Shown here: positions 33,159-41,093 of the stretch, one piece after another
Position numbering within the stretch: position 1 is the first letter of the stretch
Layout of the letters: each line of letters opens with the position of its first letter
Origin: Phycisphaeraceae bacterium
Lineage (GTDB): Bacteria > Planctomycetota > Phycisphaerae > Phycisphaerales > UBA1924
Assembly: GCA_019636495.1 (NCBI GenBank)
Contig: JAHBXL010000012.1
Location: 62,001-126,000 of the forward strand
DNA: 64,000 nt
Direction of reading: 5' to 3'
Notes under the pieces: model-generated
Database searches by the model: none
What the model saw: the letters and a program-made list of their open reading frames with translations, nothing else
What the model was told of the DNA's origin: nothing
Made by a program: the position numbers and the translations under genes

Positions 33159-33827
33159 ATGCCGATCGCCTTCGAACGACCGCTGAACCTCCGGACCTGG
33201 ATCGACGATGCCCGCAAGCGCTCGCGCACCGGCGCCGGCGATTGGCCGGTCTTCGGCGACACGGCGGATTTTTCGGTGTCGATCGCCTCGGGCCCGAGCC
33301 AGCGCAAGGACTATCACATCAGCCCGTTCGAGGAGTTGTTCCTGCAGGTCGAGGGCGAACTGGTGCTGCGCGTCCGGGACGATGATGGCGTCATCGGCGA
33401 TGTGGTCGTGCGCGAGGGCGAACTGTTCGCGCTCCCCGCGAACGTGCCGCACTCGCCGCAACGCACCGCGGGATCGGTGGGGTTGGTGATCGAGCGTCGT
33501 CGCCCGAAGAGCGACGATGACACGCTGCGGTTCTATTGCGACCGATGCAGCAGCAGCGTGTTCGAGGAGTCGTTCTCGCTGGAGGATGCCGCCGAGGAGT
33601 TGTCCCAGATCCTCTCGCGGTTCTGGGAGGATGCGACGATGCGGACCTGCCGCTTCTGCGGCACGGTGGTCCAGCCACCGGGCAAGTCCGACACGATCGT
33701 GACCAGTCCCATCGCCCACGCACCGCCGGCCTCGAAGGGCGGCAACGCGGGCCGGAGCGGACCGCGTCGCGCGGCGGCCCCATCGGCCAAGCCGGCTGCC
33801 CGGCGCGCGGCCGTCCGAGGGCGTTGA
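33159..33827 (+). CDS. 3-hydroxyanthranilate 3,4-dioxygenase-like cupin, copy 1
   Basis: A 222-residue cupin of the family that opens the ring of 3-hydroxyanthranilate on the kynurenine route to quinolinate. The iron ligands are present: His and Glu in RKDYHISPFEELFLQ and His in PANVPHSPQR, with substrate-site Arg and the Glu in VGLVIERRR. A rubredoxin-like C-terminal pair, FYCDRC and RTCRFCG, is intact. A basic Pro/Ala tail of about 50 residues is extra. GGGAGG lies seven bases before the ATG. A diverged paralogue follows 108 bases later. No other kynurenine gene is in the window. Confidence 0.85.
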   Translation: MPIAFERPLNLRTWIDDARKRSRTGAGDWPVFGDTADFSVSIASGPSQRKDYHISPFEELFLQVEGELVLRVRDDDGVIGDVVVREGELFALPANVPHSPQRTAGSVGLVIERRRPKSDDDTLRFYCDRCSSSVFEESFSLEDAAEELSQILSRFWEDATMRTCRFCGTVVQPPGKSDTIVTSPIAHAPPASKGGNAGRSGPRRAAAPSAKPAARRAAVRGR

Positions 33828-33837
33828 ATCGCGCGGG

Positions 33838-33866
33838 TTGCGTCCTTCAACGGTCTTTTGTATCCT
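33838..33866 (+). promoter_or_regulatory. Candidate promoter for dioxygenase copy 2
   Basis: TTGCGT (33838-33843), 17 bases, TATCCT (33861-33866) with a TG just before the box. It gives a leader of about 60 bases with GGAGAGAAAGGA before the ATG, so the two paralogues can be transcribed separately. Confidence 0.5.
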
Positions 33867-33935
33867 GAATCTCGGCGATCCGACCGACCGGCCGCGGGGC
33901 GGGTCGGTGCGGCCGCCGGAGAGAAAGGACCATCC

Positions 33936-34535
33936 ATGCCCGCCGCGAAAGAGAAGTTCTCGACGCTCGACTTGCAGGACTGGATCCGGAAGAACCGCCG
34001 GCACCTGAAACCGCCGGTGAGCAACAAGCAGTTCTTCACCGAGTCCGAAGACGTGATCGTGTTTGTCTCGGGCGGGCCGAACACGCGCAACGACTTTCAC
34101 GTGAACCCGACCGAGGAGTTGTTCTACCAACTCAAGGGCGATATCGCGGTGCGTGTGCGCCCGCTCGATGGCCGCAAGCCGCGCGATGTGATTGTGCGCG
34201 AGGGCGAGATGTTCCTGCTGCCGCGATGGGTGCCGCACCGTCCGCAGCGCCCCGCGGGCACGGTGGGGCTGATCGTCGAGTTCCCGCGGCCCAAGGGGCA
34301 GAACGACGGCTTGCAGTGGTACTGCCCGAAGTGCGACCACCTCGTCTACGACGCGAGGTTCCGCCTGAAAAAGATCGACAAGGACCTTGCGATCGTGATG
34401 AACAGGTTCTGGGGCGGGCCGGCGTCCCGGCGGACCTGCCGCAACTGTGGGTATGTCATTGTCCGCGCTGGTGCCATCGCTCTTGAGAAGGGCAAGGTGC
34501 GAGCGGCCTCGTCAGGTCGCCGGGCGGCGAAGTGA
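33936..34535 (+). CDS. 3-hydroxyanthranilate 3,4-dioxygenase-like cupin, copy 2
   Basis: A 199-residue paralogue of the preceding gene. It keeps the metal ligands (TRNDFHVNPTEELFYQ, PRWVPHRPQR), the Glu in GLIVEFPRP and both cysteine pairs (YCPKC, RTCRNCG). Sequence identity to copy 1 is clear but moderate, roughly a third to two fifths by eye, so the duplication is old and functions may differ. This copy has the more canonical spacing. An AGAAAGGA stretch precedes the ATG, and its own promoter is likely at 33838-33866. Confidence 0.87.
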   Translation: MPAAKEKFSTLDLQDWIRKNRRHLKPPVSNKQFFTESEDVIVFVSGGPNTRNDFHVNPTEELFYQLKGDIAVRVRPLDGRKPRDVIVREGEMFLLPRWVPHRPQRPAGTVGLIVEFPRPKGQNDGLQWYCPKCDHLVYDARFRLKKIDKDLAIVMNRFWGGPASRRTCRNCGYVIVRAGAIALEKGKVRAASSGRRAAK

Positions 34536-34604
34536 GCCGCAGCGCGGCTCGGGAACCCGGGGTGTAGACTGCGCCGCCGGGGGACCCATGAACCGGAGCA
34601 CGAC

Positions 34605-35138
34605 ATGGCCGGGCCGCGAGGCGCAGTGAACAAATGGATGTCCTGGGTCGCCGCCTCGATGCTGGCGGTAGCGCCGCTGTTGCTGTGCGCCTGCCGCACC
34701 GGCGGGCCGTTGGGCGAGGATGCGAAGTCGTCGTTCGTCACCGCCCATGAGGGCCTGGACGCGCTGGCGGGCGAGTGGACGCTGGTCGAACTCGAGGGGC
34801 GCCGACTGGTGGACTGGCTGCCGCCCAACTGGGACGACCAGCCGCCTTCCATCGTCTTCGGGGCGGACGGTGCGGTGAGCGGCTACACCGGCGTGAACCG
34901 CATGGGTTCGAAGTTGGACGGCGCAGCGCTGGTGCGCGGCGAGTTCCTGCTGTCGCCGATCATCTCGACGCGACGAGCCGGCCCGCCGGAACTCATGCAC
35001 CTCGAGGCGCGATTTCTGATGGCGCTGCAACGCGCTCGCGGCTTCAGACTGCTCGGCGACACGCTCGCGATCACGCCCGGGCCCAAGGCCAGTTCGACCA
35101 TCGCGCGGTTCTCGCGCGCGACAAGCGGCGAACGCTGA
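34605..35138 (+). CDS. META-domain lipoprotein
   Basis: A 177-residue exported protein with a lipoprotein signal (WVAASMLAVAPLLLCACRTG, Cys30 after LCA) and a META/HslJ-type domain: LAGEWTLVELEGRRL, then SIVFGADGAVSGYTGVNRM and FLLSPIISTRRAGP. META domains are found in heat-inducible and motility-related outer-membrane proteins, and their biochemical role is unclear. The pattern GEW...G...GxxGxNR is kept. The ATG at 34605 gives a proper signal peptide. It ends convergently seven bases from cysC. Confidence 0.8.
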   Translation: MAGPRGAVNKWMSWVAASMLAVAPLLLCACRTGGPLGEDAKSSFVTAHEGLDALAGEWTLVELEGRRLVDWLPPNWDDQPPSIVFGADGAVSGYTGVNRMGSKLDGAALVRGEFLLSPIISTRRAGPPELMHLEARFLMALQRARGFRLLGDTLAITPGPKASSTIARFSRATSGER

Positions 35139-35145
35139 GAAGCGC

Positions 35146-35820
35146 TCAGGTGTTCGGGATGATGCCGCGGTCGGCGAGCATCTTCAGGCATGCCCGGACG
35201 GAGTCCTCGACGGACATCGTCGCAGGCTTCAGCACGAGTTCGGCGCTGGCCGGCGCCTCGTAGGGGTCGTCGATCCCTGTGAAGCCCTTGATCTGGCCGG
35301 CGCGGGCCTTCTTGTAGAGGCCCTTGGGGTCGCGCTGTTCGCACACATCGATCGGCGCATCGACAAAGACCTCGATGAACGGGATCGCGCCCGCGGCGTC
35401 CTTCTCGTGCACCGCCCGGGCCGCATCGCGGTCGGCGCGGTAGGGGCTGATGAAACTGGTCAGCGCAATGCAGCCGGAATCGGCGAAGAGTTTGGCGACC
35501 TCGCCGATGCGCCGGATGTTCTCGGCGCGGTCCTCGGCCGAGAAGCCGAGGTTCTTGTTCAGACCCATGCGGATGTTGTCGCCGTCGAGGCGGTAGCAGT
35601 GGATGCCGCGCTGCACCAGCACTTGCTCGAGTGCGCACGCGATGGTGCTCTTGCCCGAAGCGGAGAGGCCGGTGAACCACAGCGTCGCGCCGGTGGTCTG
35701 GAGTTGCTTGTGCCGTTCGGCGCGGGAAATGTTCCCCTCGTGCCAGTGCAGGTTGGTGCCCTTGGTCTGGGCGGCGGCGGGAACGACAACGGGCTTGGAC
35801 GCGGCGGGGGTGGTGGTCAT
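35146..35820 (-). CDS. cysC: Adenylylsulfate kinase
   Basis: Phosphorylates adenosine 5'-phosphosulfate to PAPS for sulfonation or sulfate assimilation. The 224 residues contain the P-loop [55 protein letters not shown] and [26 protein letters not shown], all family hallmarks. An N-terminal extension of about 35 residues (Ala/Thr/Val-rich, then [15 protein letters not shown]) is common in bacterial CysC. A PAPS-using sulfotransferase gene lies about 1.7 kb away, which may be a functional link. TACACT six bases before the ATG suggests a leaderless message. Confidence 0.94.
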   Translation of the reverse strand: MTTTPAASKPVVVPAAAQTKGTNLHWHEGNISRAERHKQLQTTGATLWFTGLSASGKSTIACALEQVLVQRGIHCYRLDGDNIRMGLNKNLGFSAEDRAENIRRIGEVAKLFADSGCIALTSFISPYRADRDAARAVHEKDAAGAIPFIEVFVDAPIDVCEQRDPKGLYKKARAGQIKGFTGIDDPYEAPASAELVLKPATMSVEDSVRACLKMLADRGIIPNT

Positions 35821-35826
35821 GGGCCG

Positions 35827-35832
35827 AGTGTA
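35827..35832 (-). promoter_or_regulatory. -10-like box for leaderless cysC
   Basis: On the minus strand TACACT ends six bases before the cysC ATG at 35820. Confidence 0.45.
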
Positions 35833-35956
35833 GGACGCGGGCGCGACGCGGTCGTCACACGCCCGGCACACCGTATGGCCTTACACTTGCCCTCCGAACC
35901 CCGGATCCGTGGCATCGGCCGTCGCTCGGCCGGTCCCCCATCGAAGGAGCCTCTGA

Positions 35957-37471
35957 ATGTTCGAATCGGTCAGCATCGGTGGCAAGGGCGAGACCCAGGC
36001 CGTGGTCTTCGGCATCTTCAAGGGCGGCACGCTCGATGCCGTTGCGCGGGCGATGGATCGCGATGGCTCGATCGCCCGGGCCGCGGCTCGAGCCGACTGC
36101 ACCGGCGACCTCGGCCGCATCGCCGAGGCCTACCCCACCGGCAAGGGCGCGCCCGGACGTGTGCTGCTTGTCGGCCTTGGCGACCGCGCCAAGTTCAAGC
36201 CCGTCATGCTCCGCACCGCCGCGGGTGCGGTCGGTCGCCGTCTGGCGCAGACAAAGGACACGCGCGTGAGCATCGAACTCGCCGCGCTGTTGAGCGACCG
36301 CGCCCAGAAGGGGGCACGCACCAAGCCCGATTTCGCCGGCCGCCTCTTTGGCGAGGGGCTCGGCCTCATCGCCTGGAACTACGACCGCCTGAAGGGCAAG
36401 GGCAGCGGCGAGCGGCCCAAGCGTACCGCGCTGCAGGTCCGCTCGTCCGATGCGGCATTCACACGAGGGCTGGAGGAGGGCCTCGGGCTCGCGGCATCCA
36501 CGAACATCGCGAGAGATCTCTCCGAGACCCCGCCCAACATCGCGACCACCAATTACATCGCCGCGCAGGCCCGCGCCATGGCGAAGAAGACCGGGCTCTC
36601 CTGCCGCGTGTTCTCCGGCGATGAACTGGAGAAGGAACGCTTCACCGGTCTCATCAACGTCGGCAAGGCCTCGGAGAACAAGCCGTGCATGATCCGGCTG
36701 GAGTGGGCCGGTGCACGCGGCTCGAAGCGTGCGGGCAAGCACAGCCAGCCGCTCGTCCTCGTTGGCAAGACGATGACCTACGACACCGGCGGCCTGAGCA
36801 TCAAGCCCACCCCCGGCATGGCGGGAATGAAACGCGACAAGGACGGCGGGTGCGCCGTCATCGGCGCGATGCACGCCATCGCGACCGTCATCAAGCCTGC
36901 GCGCCGCGTCGTCGCGCTCCTCGCAGTCGCCGAGAACTCGATTTCCGATGAGGCGTACCGCCCCGACGACGTCATCACGTTCCGCAACGGCGTGAGCGTC
37001 GAAGTCACCAACACCGATGCGGAGGGCCGTCTCGTGCTGGCCGATGCGCTCATCTGGGCGTGCGAGAAGGAATCGCCCGCGGCGGTTGTCGACATCGCCA
37101 CGCTGACCGGCGGTGTCGTGACCGCGCTGGGCTCCACGTTCGCCGGGCTGTTCTGCGATGATGACCGCCTCCGCGCCCGGCTCGAGCGCGCCATGGAGAC
37201 CACCGGCGAGCGCTTCTGGCGGCTGCCGCACGACCAGGAGTACCGCGACATGATGAAGTCGCAGGTCGCCGACATTCTGAACTCCAATCCCAACCGCAAG
37301 GCGCACCCCATCCAGGGCGCGGCGTTCCTCTCCTATTTCGTCGAGCCCAAGGTGCCATGGGCGCACCTCGACATCGCGGGGGTGCACGCAAGCGACGGCG
37401 ACAGCGGCTGCTTTGTCAAGGGTCCGACCGGCTGGGGCGTGCGACTGCTGGCGCAACTCGCCGCGGACTGA
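35957..37471 (+). CDS. pepA: Leucyl aminopeptidase (M17)
   Basis: A 504-residue di-metal aminopeptidase of the cytosol, also able to bind DNA in some bacteria. The catalytic domain shows VLVGKTMTYDTGGLSIKPTP (metal-binding Lys and Asp), AVIGAMHAIA, AENSISDEAYRPDD and the family signature NTDAEGRLVLADAL. DIATLTGGVVTALGSTFAGLF and the C-terminal GAAFLSYFV block follow. AAGGAG lies seven bases before the ATG at 35957. A long perfect palindrome overlaps its stop codon. Confidence 0.95.
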   Translation: MFESVSIGGKGETQAVVFGIFKGGTLDAVARAMDRDGSIARAAARADCTGDLGRIAEAYPTGKGAPGRVLLVGLGDRAKFKPVMLRTAAGAVGRRLAQTKDTRVSIELAALLSDRAQKGARTKPDFAGRLFGEGLGLIAWNYDRLKGKGSGERPKRTALQVRSSDAAFTRGLEEGLGLAASTNIARDLSETPPNIATTNYIAAQARAMAKKTGLSCRVFSGDELEKERFTGLINVGKASENKPCMIRLEWAGARGSKRAGKHSQPLVLVGKTMTYDTGGLSIKPTPGMAGMKRDKDGGCAVIGAMHAIATVIKPARRVVALLAVAENSISDEAYRPDDVITFRNGVSVEVTNTDAEGRLVLADALIWACEKESPAAVVDIATLTGGVVTALGSTFAGLFCDDDRLRARLERAMETTGERFWRLPHDQEYRDMMKSQVADILNSNPNRKAHPIQGAAFLSYFVEPKVPWAHLDIAGVHASDGDSGCFVKGPTGWGVRLLAQLAAD

Positions 37472-37491
37472 CCACGGGCCGGGCCCGTGGT
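37471..37491. repeat. Perfect palindrome at the pepA stop (REP-like or terminator)
   Basis: ACCACGGGC-CGG-GCCCGTGGT, a nine-base stem with a CGG loop, beginning on the last base of the pepA stop codon. The CACGGGC arms match those of the REP-like units at 10324 and 43373. No T run follows. Confidence 0.65.
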
Positions 37492-37513
37492 TGGCGCGCG
37501 TCGGCGAGCGCGA

Positions 37514-37519
37514 TAGAAT
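37514..37519 (+). promoter_or_regulatory. -10-like box for leaderless sulfotransferase
   Basis: TAGAAT ends six bases before the ATG at 37526 and decides for this start over the in-frame ATG at 37604. Confidence 0.45.
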
Positions 37520-37525
37520 CGACTC

Positions 37526-38443
37526 ATGCTGGAGGGAGGGACGGCTGAGCCGTTCCGGGTTCGCGCGGCGGATGCGCACAAGCCAGTTCGAGAACGAAAC
37601 GCGATGTCACGGAACCACTCACGCACATCCCCGCGAATTGAAGTCGGGGTGTCGGAGCGGACGGGTGTTGCGCACGTCATGCCGGTGTTCTTCGCGGCGG
37701 TCGGTGGCGCGGAAATCTCTCTGCTCGCGGGGCTTCTGGACATTCACCCGGAGATCGATGCGCACCCGTTCGCGCTGCTGCTGCACTCCGGCGCGGGCGG
37801 CGTGGCCTCGGCGCGGGAAGCGCTTCGCGACATGCTCGCGGAGTCGTCGCGCGATGCGGCGATGCGAGTTCGCAACGGCCTGGCGGATCGTGTGCGTCAC
37901 GTCGGCGCGCAGGTCGATCTGTCGGACATGGAATCGGCGGATTGTCTGGCCGCGGCGTTCCCGGGCGCGCCCCTGGTGTGCGTGCTGCGCGATGGTCGTC
38001 GCGCGATCGTCGCGGAGCGGTGCGAGCACCTGGCTCGTGCCGGGCAGCCATGGCGGTGGGGAGCGGGCGGGAAGCGCGGCCATTCGCCCTCGCTGCTGTT
38101 CGACGAGGCCGCGCTTCGAACGGCGGTCGTGCGATGGGCGGCCTCGCTGCGCGGGGCGCACCGCGCGGCGGAGTTGCTCGGCGATCGCGTCATGATCCTC
38201 CGCGAGGACGAACTGACCACCGACACCGCGCGAGCCTTTGGCAGGGTGTGCCGCTGGCTCGGTGTGTCGTCGGAGCAGGGGCGACTGCTCGCGGCGGTTC
38301 AGGCCGCGCGGGCGCGCCAGACGGAGCGCCCCATCGCGCCCGACTGGCGAGAGGCTCTTTCCGAATCGGACAAGGCCGCGTTCAAGCGCATCGCCGGCGA
38401 ACTGCTGGTCGAACTCGGCTTTGAGTCCGACCTGTCGTGGTGA
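37526..38443 (+). CDS. Sulfotransferase-like protein
   Basis: A 305-residue protein whose arrangement resembles bacterial PAPS-dependent sulfotransferases: a diverged 5'-phosphosulfate loop region (FFAAVGGAEISLLAGLLDIHPEIDA), an internal PLVCVLRDGRRAIVAE that matches the 3'-phosphate-binding RDPR block, and VMILREDELTTDTARAFGRVCRWLGV near the C-terminus, typical of the RYEDL segment. The first loop lacks the usual xRSGTT pattern, so activity needs proof. An in-frame ATG at 37604 is an alternative start. cysC nearby makes the PAPS donor. It is followed 58 bases later by a polysaccharide-type glycosyltransferase. Confidence 0.72.
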   Translation: MLEGGTAEPFRVRAADAHKPVRERNAMSRNHSRTSPRIEVGVSERTGVAHVMPVFFAAVGGAEISLLAGLLDIHPEIDAHPFALLLHSGAGGVASAREALRDMLAESSRDAAMRVRNGLADRVRHVGAQVDLSDMESADCLAAAFPGAPLVCVLRDGRRAIVAERCEHLARAGQPWRWGAGGKRGHSPSLLFDEAALRTAVVRWAASLRGAHRAAELLGDRVMILREDELTTDTARAFGRVCRWLGVSSEQGRLLAAVQAARARQTERPIAPDWREALSESDKAAFKRIAGELLVELGFESDLSW

Positions 38444-38501
38444 ACCGCCCCCGCGCGGGTAAACTTGCTCGGGCCGCGCAACCCCGCGGCCCACGACTGT
38501 C

Positions 38502-41033
38502 ATGATCGACCCGATCGAGCCCGATTTCGGCAATCATCCGGCGTCGCCGCGGCGGCCCGCGGCCCGGTACGCGCCCGACGGCGCGCAGGGCGGCTCGCCG
38601 CCCGCGGTCTCGGTTGTCACGCCCTACTTCAACACCGGGGCGATTTTCCACGAGACGGCGCGCTGCATCCTCAACCAGTCGCTGCAGAACTTCGAGTGGA
38701 TCATCGTGAACGACGGCTCGACCGACCCCGAGTCGCTCCTTGTGCTCGATGAGTATCGCGCCGGAGCGCTCGCGCCCGAGTGGCGCGGCCGGGTTCGGGT
38801 GATCGACCACAAGGTCAACCACGGCCTGCCCGCTGCGCGCAACACCGGTTTCCGCGCTGCACGGGCCGACCTCGTGTACCAGATCGATGCCGATGACCTG
38901 ATCGAGCCGACCACGCTCGAGAAGTCCGCGTGGTACCTCGCCTCGCATCCGCATGCCGCGTTTGTGGGCAGTTGGTCCGTCGGGTTTGGGGCCAAGCGGT
39001 ACCTGTGGACCAAGGGCTTCCACGACGGCCCGGCGTTCCTCGACAACAACATCGTCACCGCGACCTCCATGATCCGGCGCACGACGCACGATGCGATCGG
39101 GGGTTGCGATGAGACCATCCGCGGCGGCATGGAGGACTGGGACTACTGGGTCCGCGCCGCATCGTGCGGGCTCTGGGGCGGCACCATCCCCGAGCATCTC
39201 GACTGGTACCGGCGGCGCGACAACCAGCACGACGACTGGGAGAACCTGAGCGACACGACACGGCGCGAGGCATTCCGCGCGAGACTGCGCGCGATGTACC
39301 CGGCGCTGTTCGAAGCCGGCGGCTTCCCGCGACTGGAGCCGCACTGGCCGGTCCCGTTCGAGACGGTCCTTGCCGATGCGCCGATCTCCAACCCCCTGCG
39401 GAAGGACCGGCCGCGCATCCTCATCATCGTGCCATGGCTGCGCATGGGCGGGGCGGACCGCTTCAACCTCGACCTGGCGCGCCTCCTGGCGGACGAGGGC
39501 TGGGGCGTCACCATCGCGGCGACGGGCAAGGGCCACCCATGGCTGGCGCGGTTCGCTTCGATCACGCCGGACGTGTTCTGCATGGATCACTTCCTGCGCG
39601 CCGCCGACCAGCCCCGTTTCCTGCGCGCGCTGATCGACTCGCGCCGGCCCGACGTGGTGATGCTGACGAACTCCTCGCCGGGGTACATGTTCCTGCCGTT
39701 TCTGCGCGCCCACTGCCCCGGTCCGGTGTACGTTGATTTCAACCACATGGAAGAGCCGCACTGGCGCAACGGCGGGCACCCGCGTTCGGGCGCGGCGATG
39801 GGCGCGCAGTTGGATCTGAGCATCGTGTCGTCGGAACACCTCAGGTCCTGGATGATCTCGCGCGGCGCCGAGCCGGATCGCGTGCGCGTGTGCTACACCA
39901 ACGCCGATACATCGCTGCACCGGCCGGACCCCGCGGCCCGCGCCAAGGTCCGCGCATCGCTCGGGATCGGCCCCGGAGAATGCGTGATCCTCTACGCCGC
40001 GAGGTTCTGCCCGCAGAAGCAGCCCCACGTGTTCGCGGAGTCCGTGGCGCGGCTGCGCACATTGGCCGAGCGCCACGCAGATCGGCCGGCGTTCACTGTG
40101 CTGGCCGCGGGCGACGGCGAAGAGCGGGACGCCCTGCGTTCCCATCTTGCGCGGCTCGGGTTGCTCCGGGCCGACCGTCCCGCCGCCGGCGGGCCGGTGG
40201 TCATGCTCGGGGAGGTTCCGCCCGAACGGGTGCCCTCGCTCCTGGCCGCGAGCGACATCTTCTTCCTGCCCTCGCAATGGGAGGGGATCGCTCTGGCCGT
40301 CTACGAGGCAATGTCAACCGGGTTGGCGGTCGTGGGTGCGGCGGTGGGCGGGCAGCGCGAACTGGTCACGCCCGAAACCGGCCTGCTGCTGGAACGGGTG
40401 ACAGGTCATGACGGCCAGACCGATGTCGCGGCCGAGGCGGAGGGCTATGCGCAGGCGCTGCTGGAACTGATGACCGATGGGCCGCGCCGTGTCGCAATGG
40501 CCGCGGCAGCGCGCCGGCGAATCGAGACGCACTTCGAACTGGCCGACATGGGCGGGCGCATGCTTGATCTGTTCCGCGATGCCCGACGCCTGGCCGATGC
40601 ATCGCCGCGCATCGCGCTGCCCGAGAGCCTCGCCCGGGAGACCGCGACGCAGGCCGTCGAAGTTCTGCGCCTGGAAGACCTGACCGATTACCTCTGGAAG
40701 GTGCGAGCCGAGCACGAGCGGATGCTCGGCGAGCGTGCCGCGGCGGCGGATGCGGCACAGGCCGAACGTGCCGCATCGGAACGCCTTGCGCAGATCGAGA
40801 GTTCTCGCTCGTGGCGGCTGGTTCGAGCGTGCAAGAGCCTGCCGCCCTATGGCGTACTCGCGCGTGCGCGGTGGGGGCGCAACTGGCGGCTGGAGGAACT
40901 CAAACTGCCGCCCACCAGGCGGCTGGCGATGATCGAGTCCAGCAGGTCGTACCGCCTGATCAATGCGCTCAAGAGCGTGCCCCCGTGGTCGACCTATGTG
41001 CGGGTGCGGTACGGCCCGGACGAGCGGGTCTGA
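38502..41033 (+). CDS. Two-domain glycosyltransferase (GT2 + GT4)
   Basis: An 843-residue cytoplasmic enzyme joining two glycosyltransferase domains. Residues about 35-290 are a GT-A (family 2) domain: SVVTPYFNTGAIFHET, NDGST (70-74), the QIDADD metal motif near 129, and GGMEDWDYW. Residues about 300-720 are a GT-B (family 4) domain: ILIIVPWLRMGGADRF, ILYAARFCPQKQP and FFLPSQWEGIALAVYEAMSTGL. The tail holds a direct repeat: IESSRSWRLVRACKSLPP near 764 and IESSRSYRLINALKSVPP near 811. Such enzymes can add two sugars in sequence to a glycan. It lies between a sulfotransferase-like gene and nuoD. Confidence 0.9.
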   Translation: MIDPIEPDFGNHPASPRRPAARYAPDGAQGGSPPAVSVVTPYFNTGAIFHETARCILNQSLQNFEWIIVNDGSTDPESLLVLDEYRAGALAPEWRGRVRVIDHKVNHGLPAARNTGFRAARADLVYQIDADDLIEPTTLEKSAWYLASHPHAAFVGSWSVGFGAKRYLWTKGFHDGPAFLDNNIVTATSMIRRTTHDAIGGCDETIRGGMEDWDYWVRAASCGLWGGTIPEHLDWYRRRDNQHDDWENLSDTTRREAFRARLRAMYPALFEAGGFPRLEPHWPVPFETVLADAPISNPLRKDRPRILIIVPWLRMGGADRFNLDLARLLADEGWGVTIAATGKGHPWLARFASITPDVFCMDHFLRAADQPRFLRALIDSRRPDVVMLTNSSPGYMFLPFLRAHCPGPVYVDFNHMEEPHWRNGGHPRSGAAMGAQLDLSIVSSEHLRSWMISRGAEPDRVRVCYTNADTSLHRPDPAARAKVRASLGIGPGECVILYAARFCPQKQPHVFAESVARLRTLAERHADRPAFTVLAAGDGEERDALRSHLARLGLLRADRPAAGGPVVMLGEVPPERVPSLLAASDIFFLPSQWEGIALAVYEAMSTGLAVVGAAVGGQRELVTPETGLLLERVTGHDGQTDVAAEAEGYAQALLELMTDGPRRVAMAAAARRRIETHFELADMGGRMLDLFRDARRLADASPRIALPESLARETATQAVEVLRLEDLTDYLWKVRAEHERMLGERAAAADAAQAERAASERLAQIESSRSWRLVRACKSLPPYGVLARARWGRNWRLEELKLPPTRRLAMIESSRSYRLINALKSVPPWSTYVRVRYGPDERV

Positions 41034-41079
41034 GCGGATCGTGATTCCGGTCTGCGCGGCCGACAGGGTCCCGGCTCGC

Positions 41080-41085
41080 TACGAT
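41080..41085 (+). promoter_or_regulatory. -10-like box near nuoD start
   Basis: TACGAT ends eight bases before the nuoD ATG; no Shine-Dalgarno is seen. Confidence 0.3.
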
Positions 41086-41093
41086 CCCGGCCT

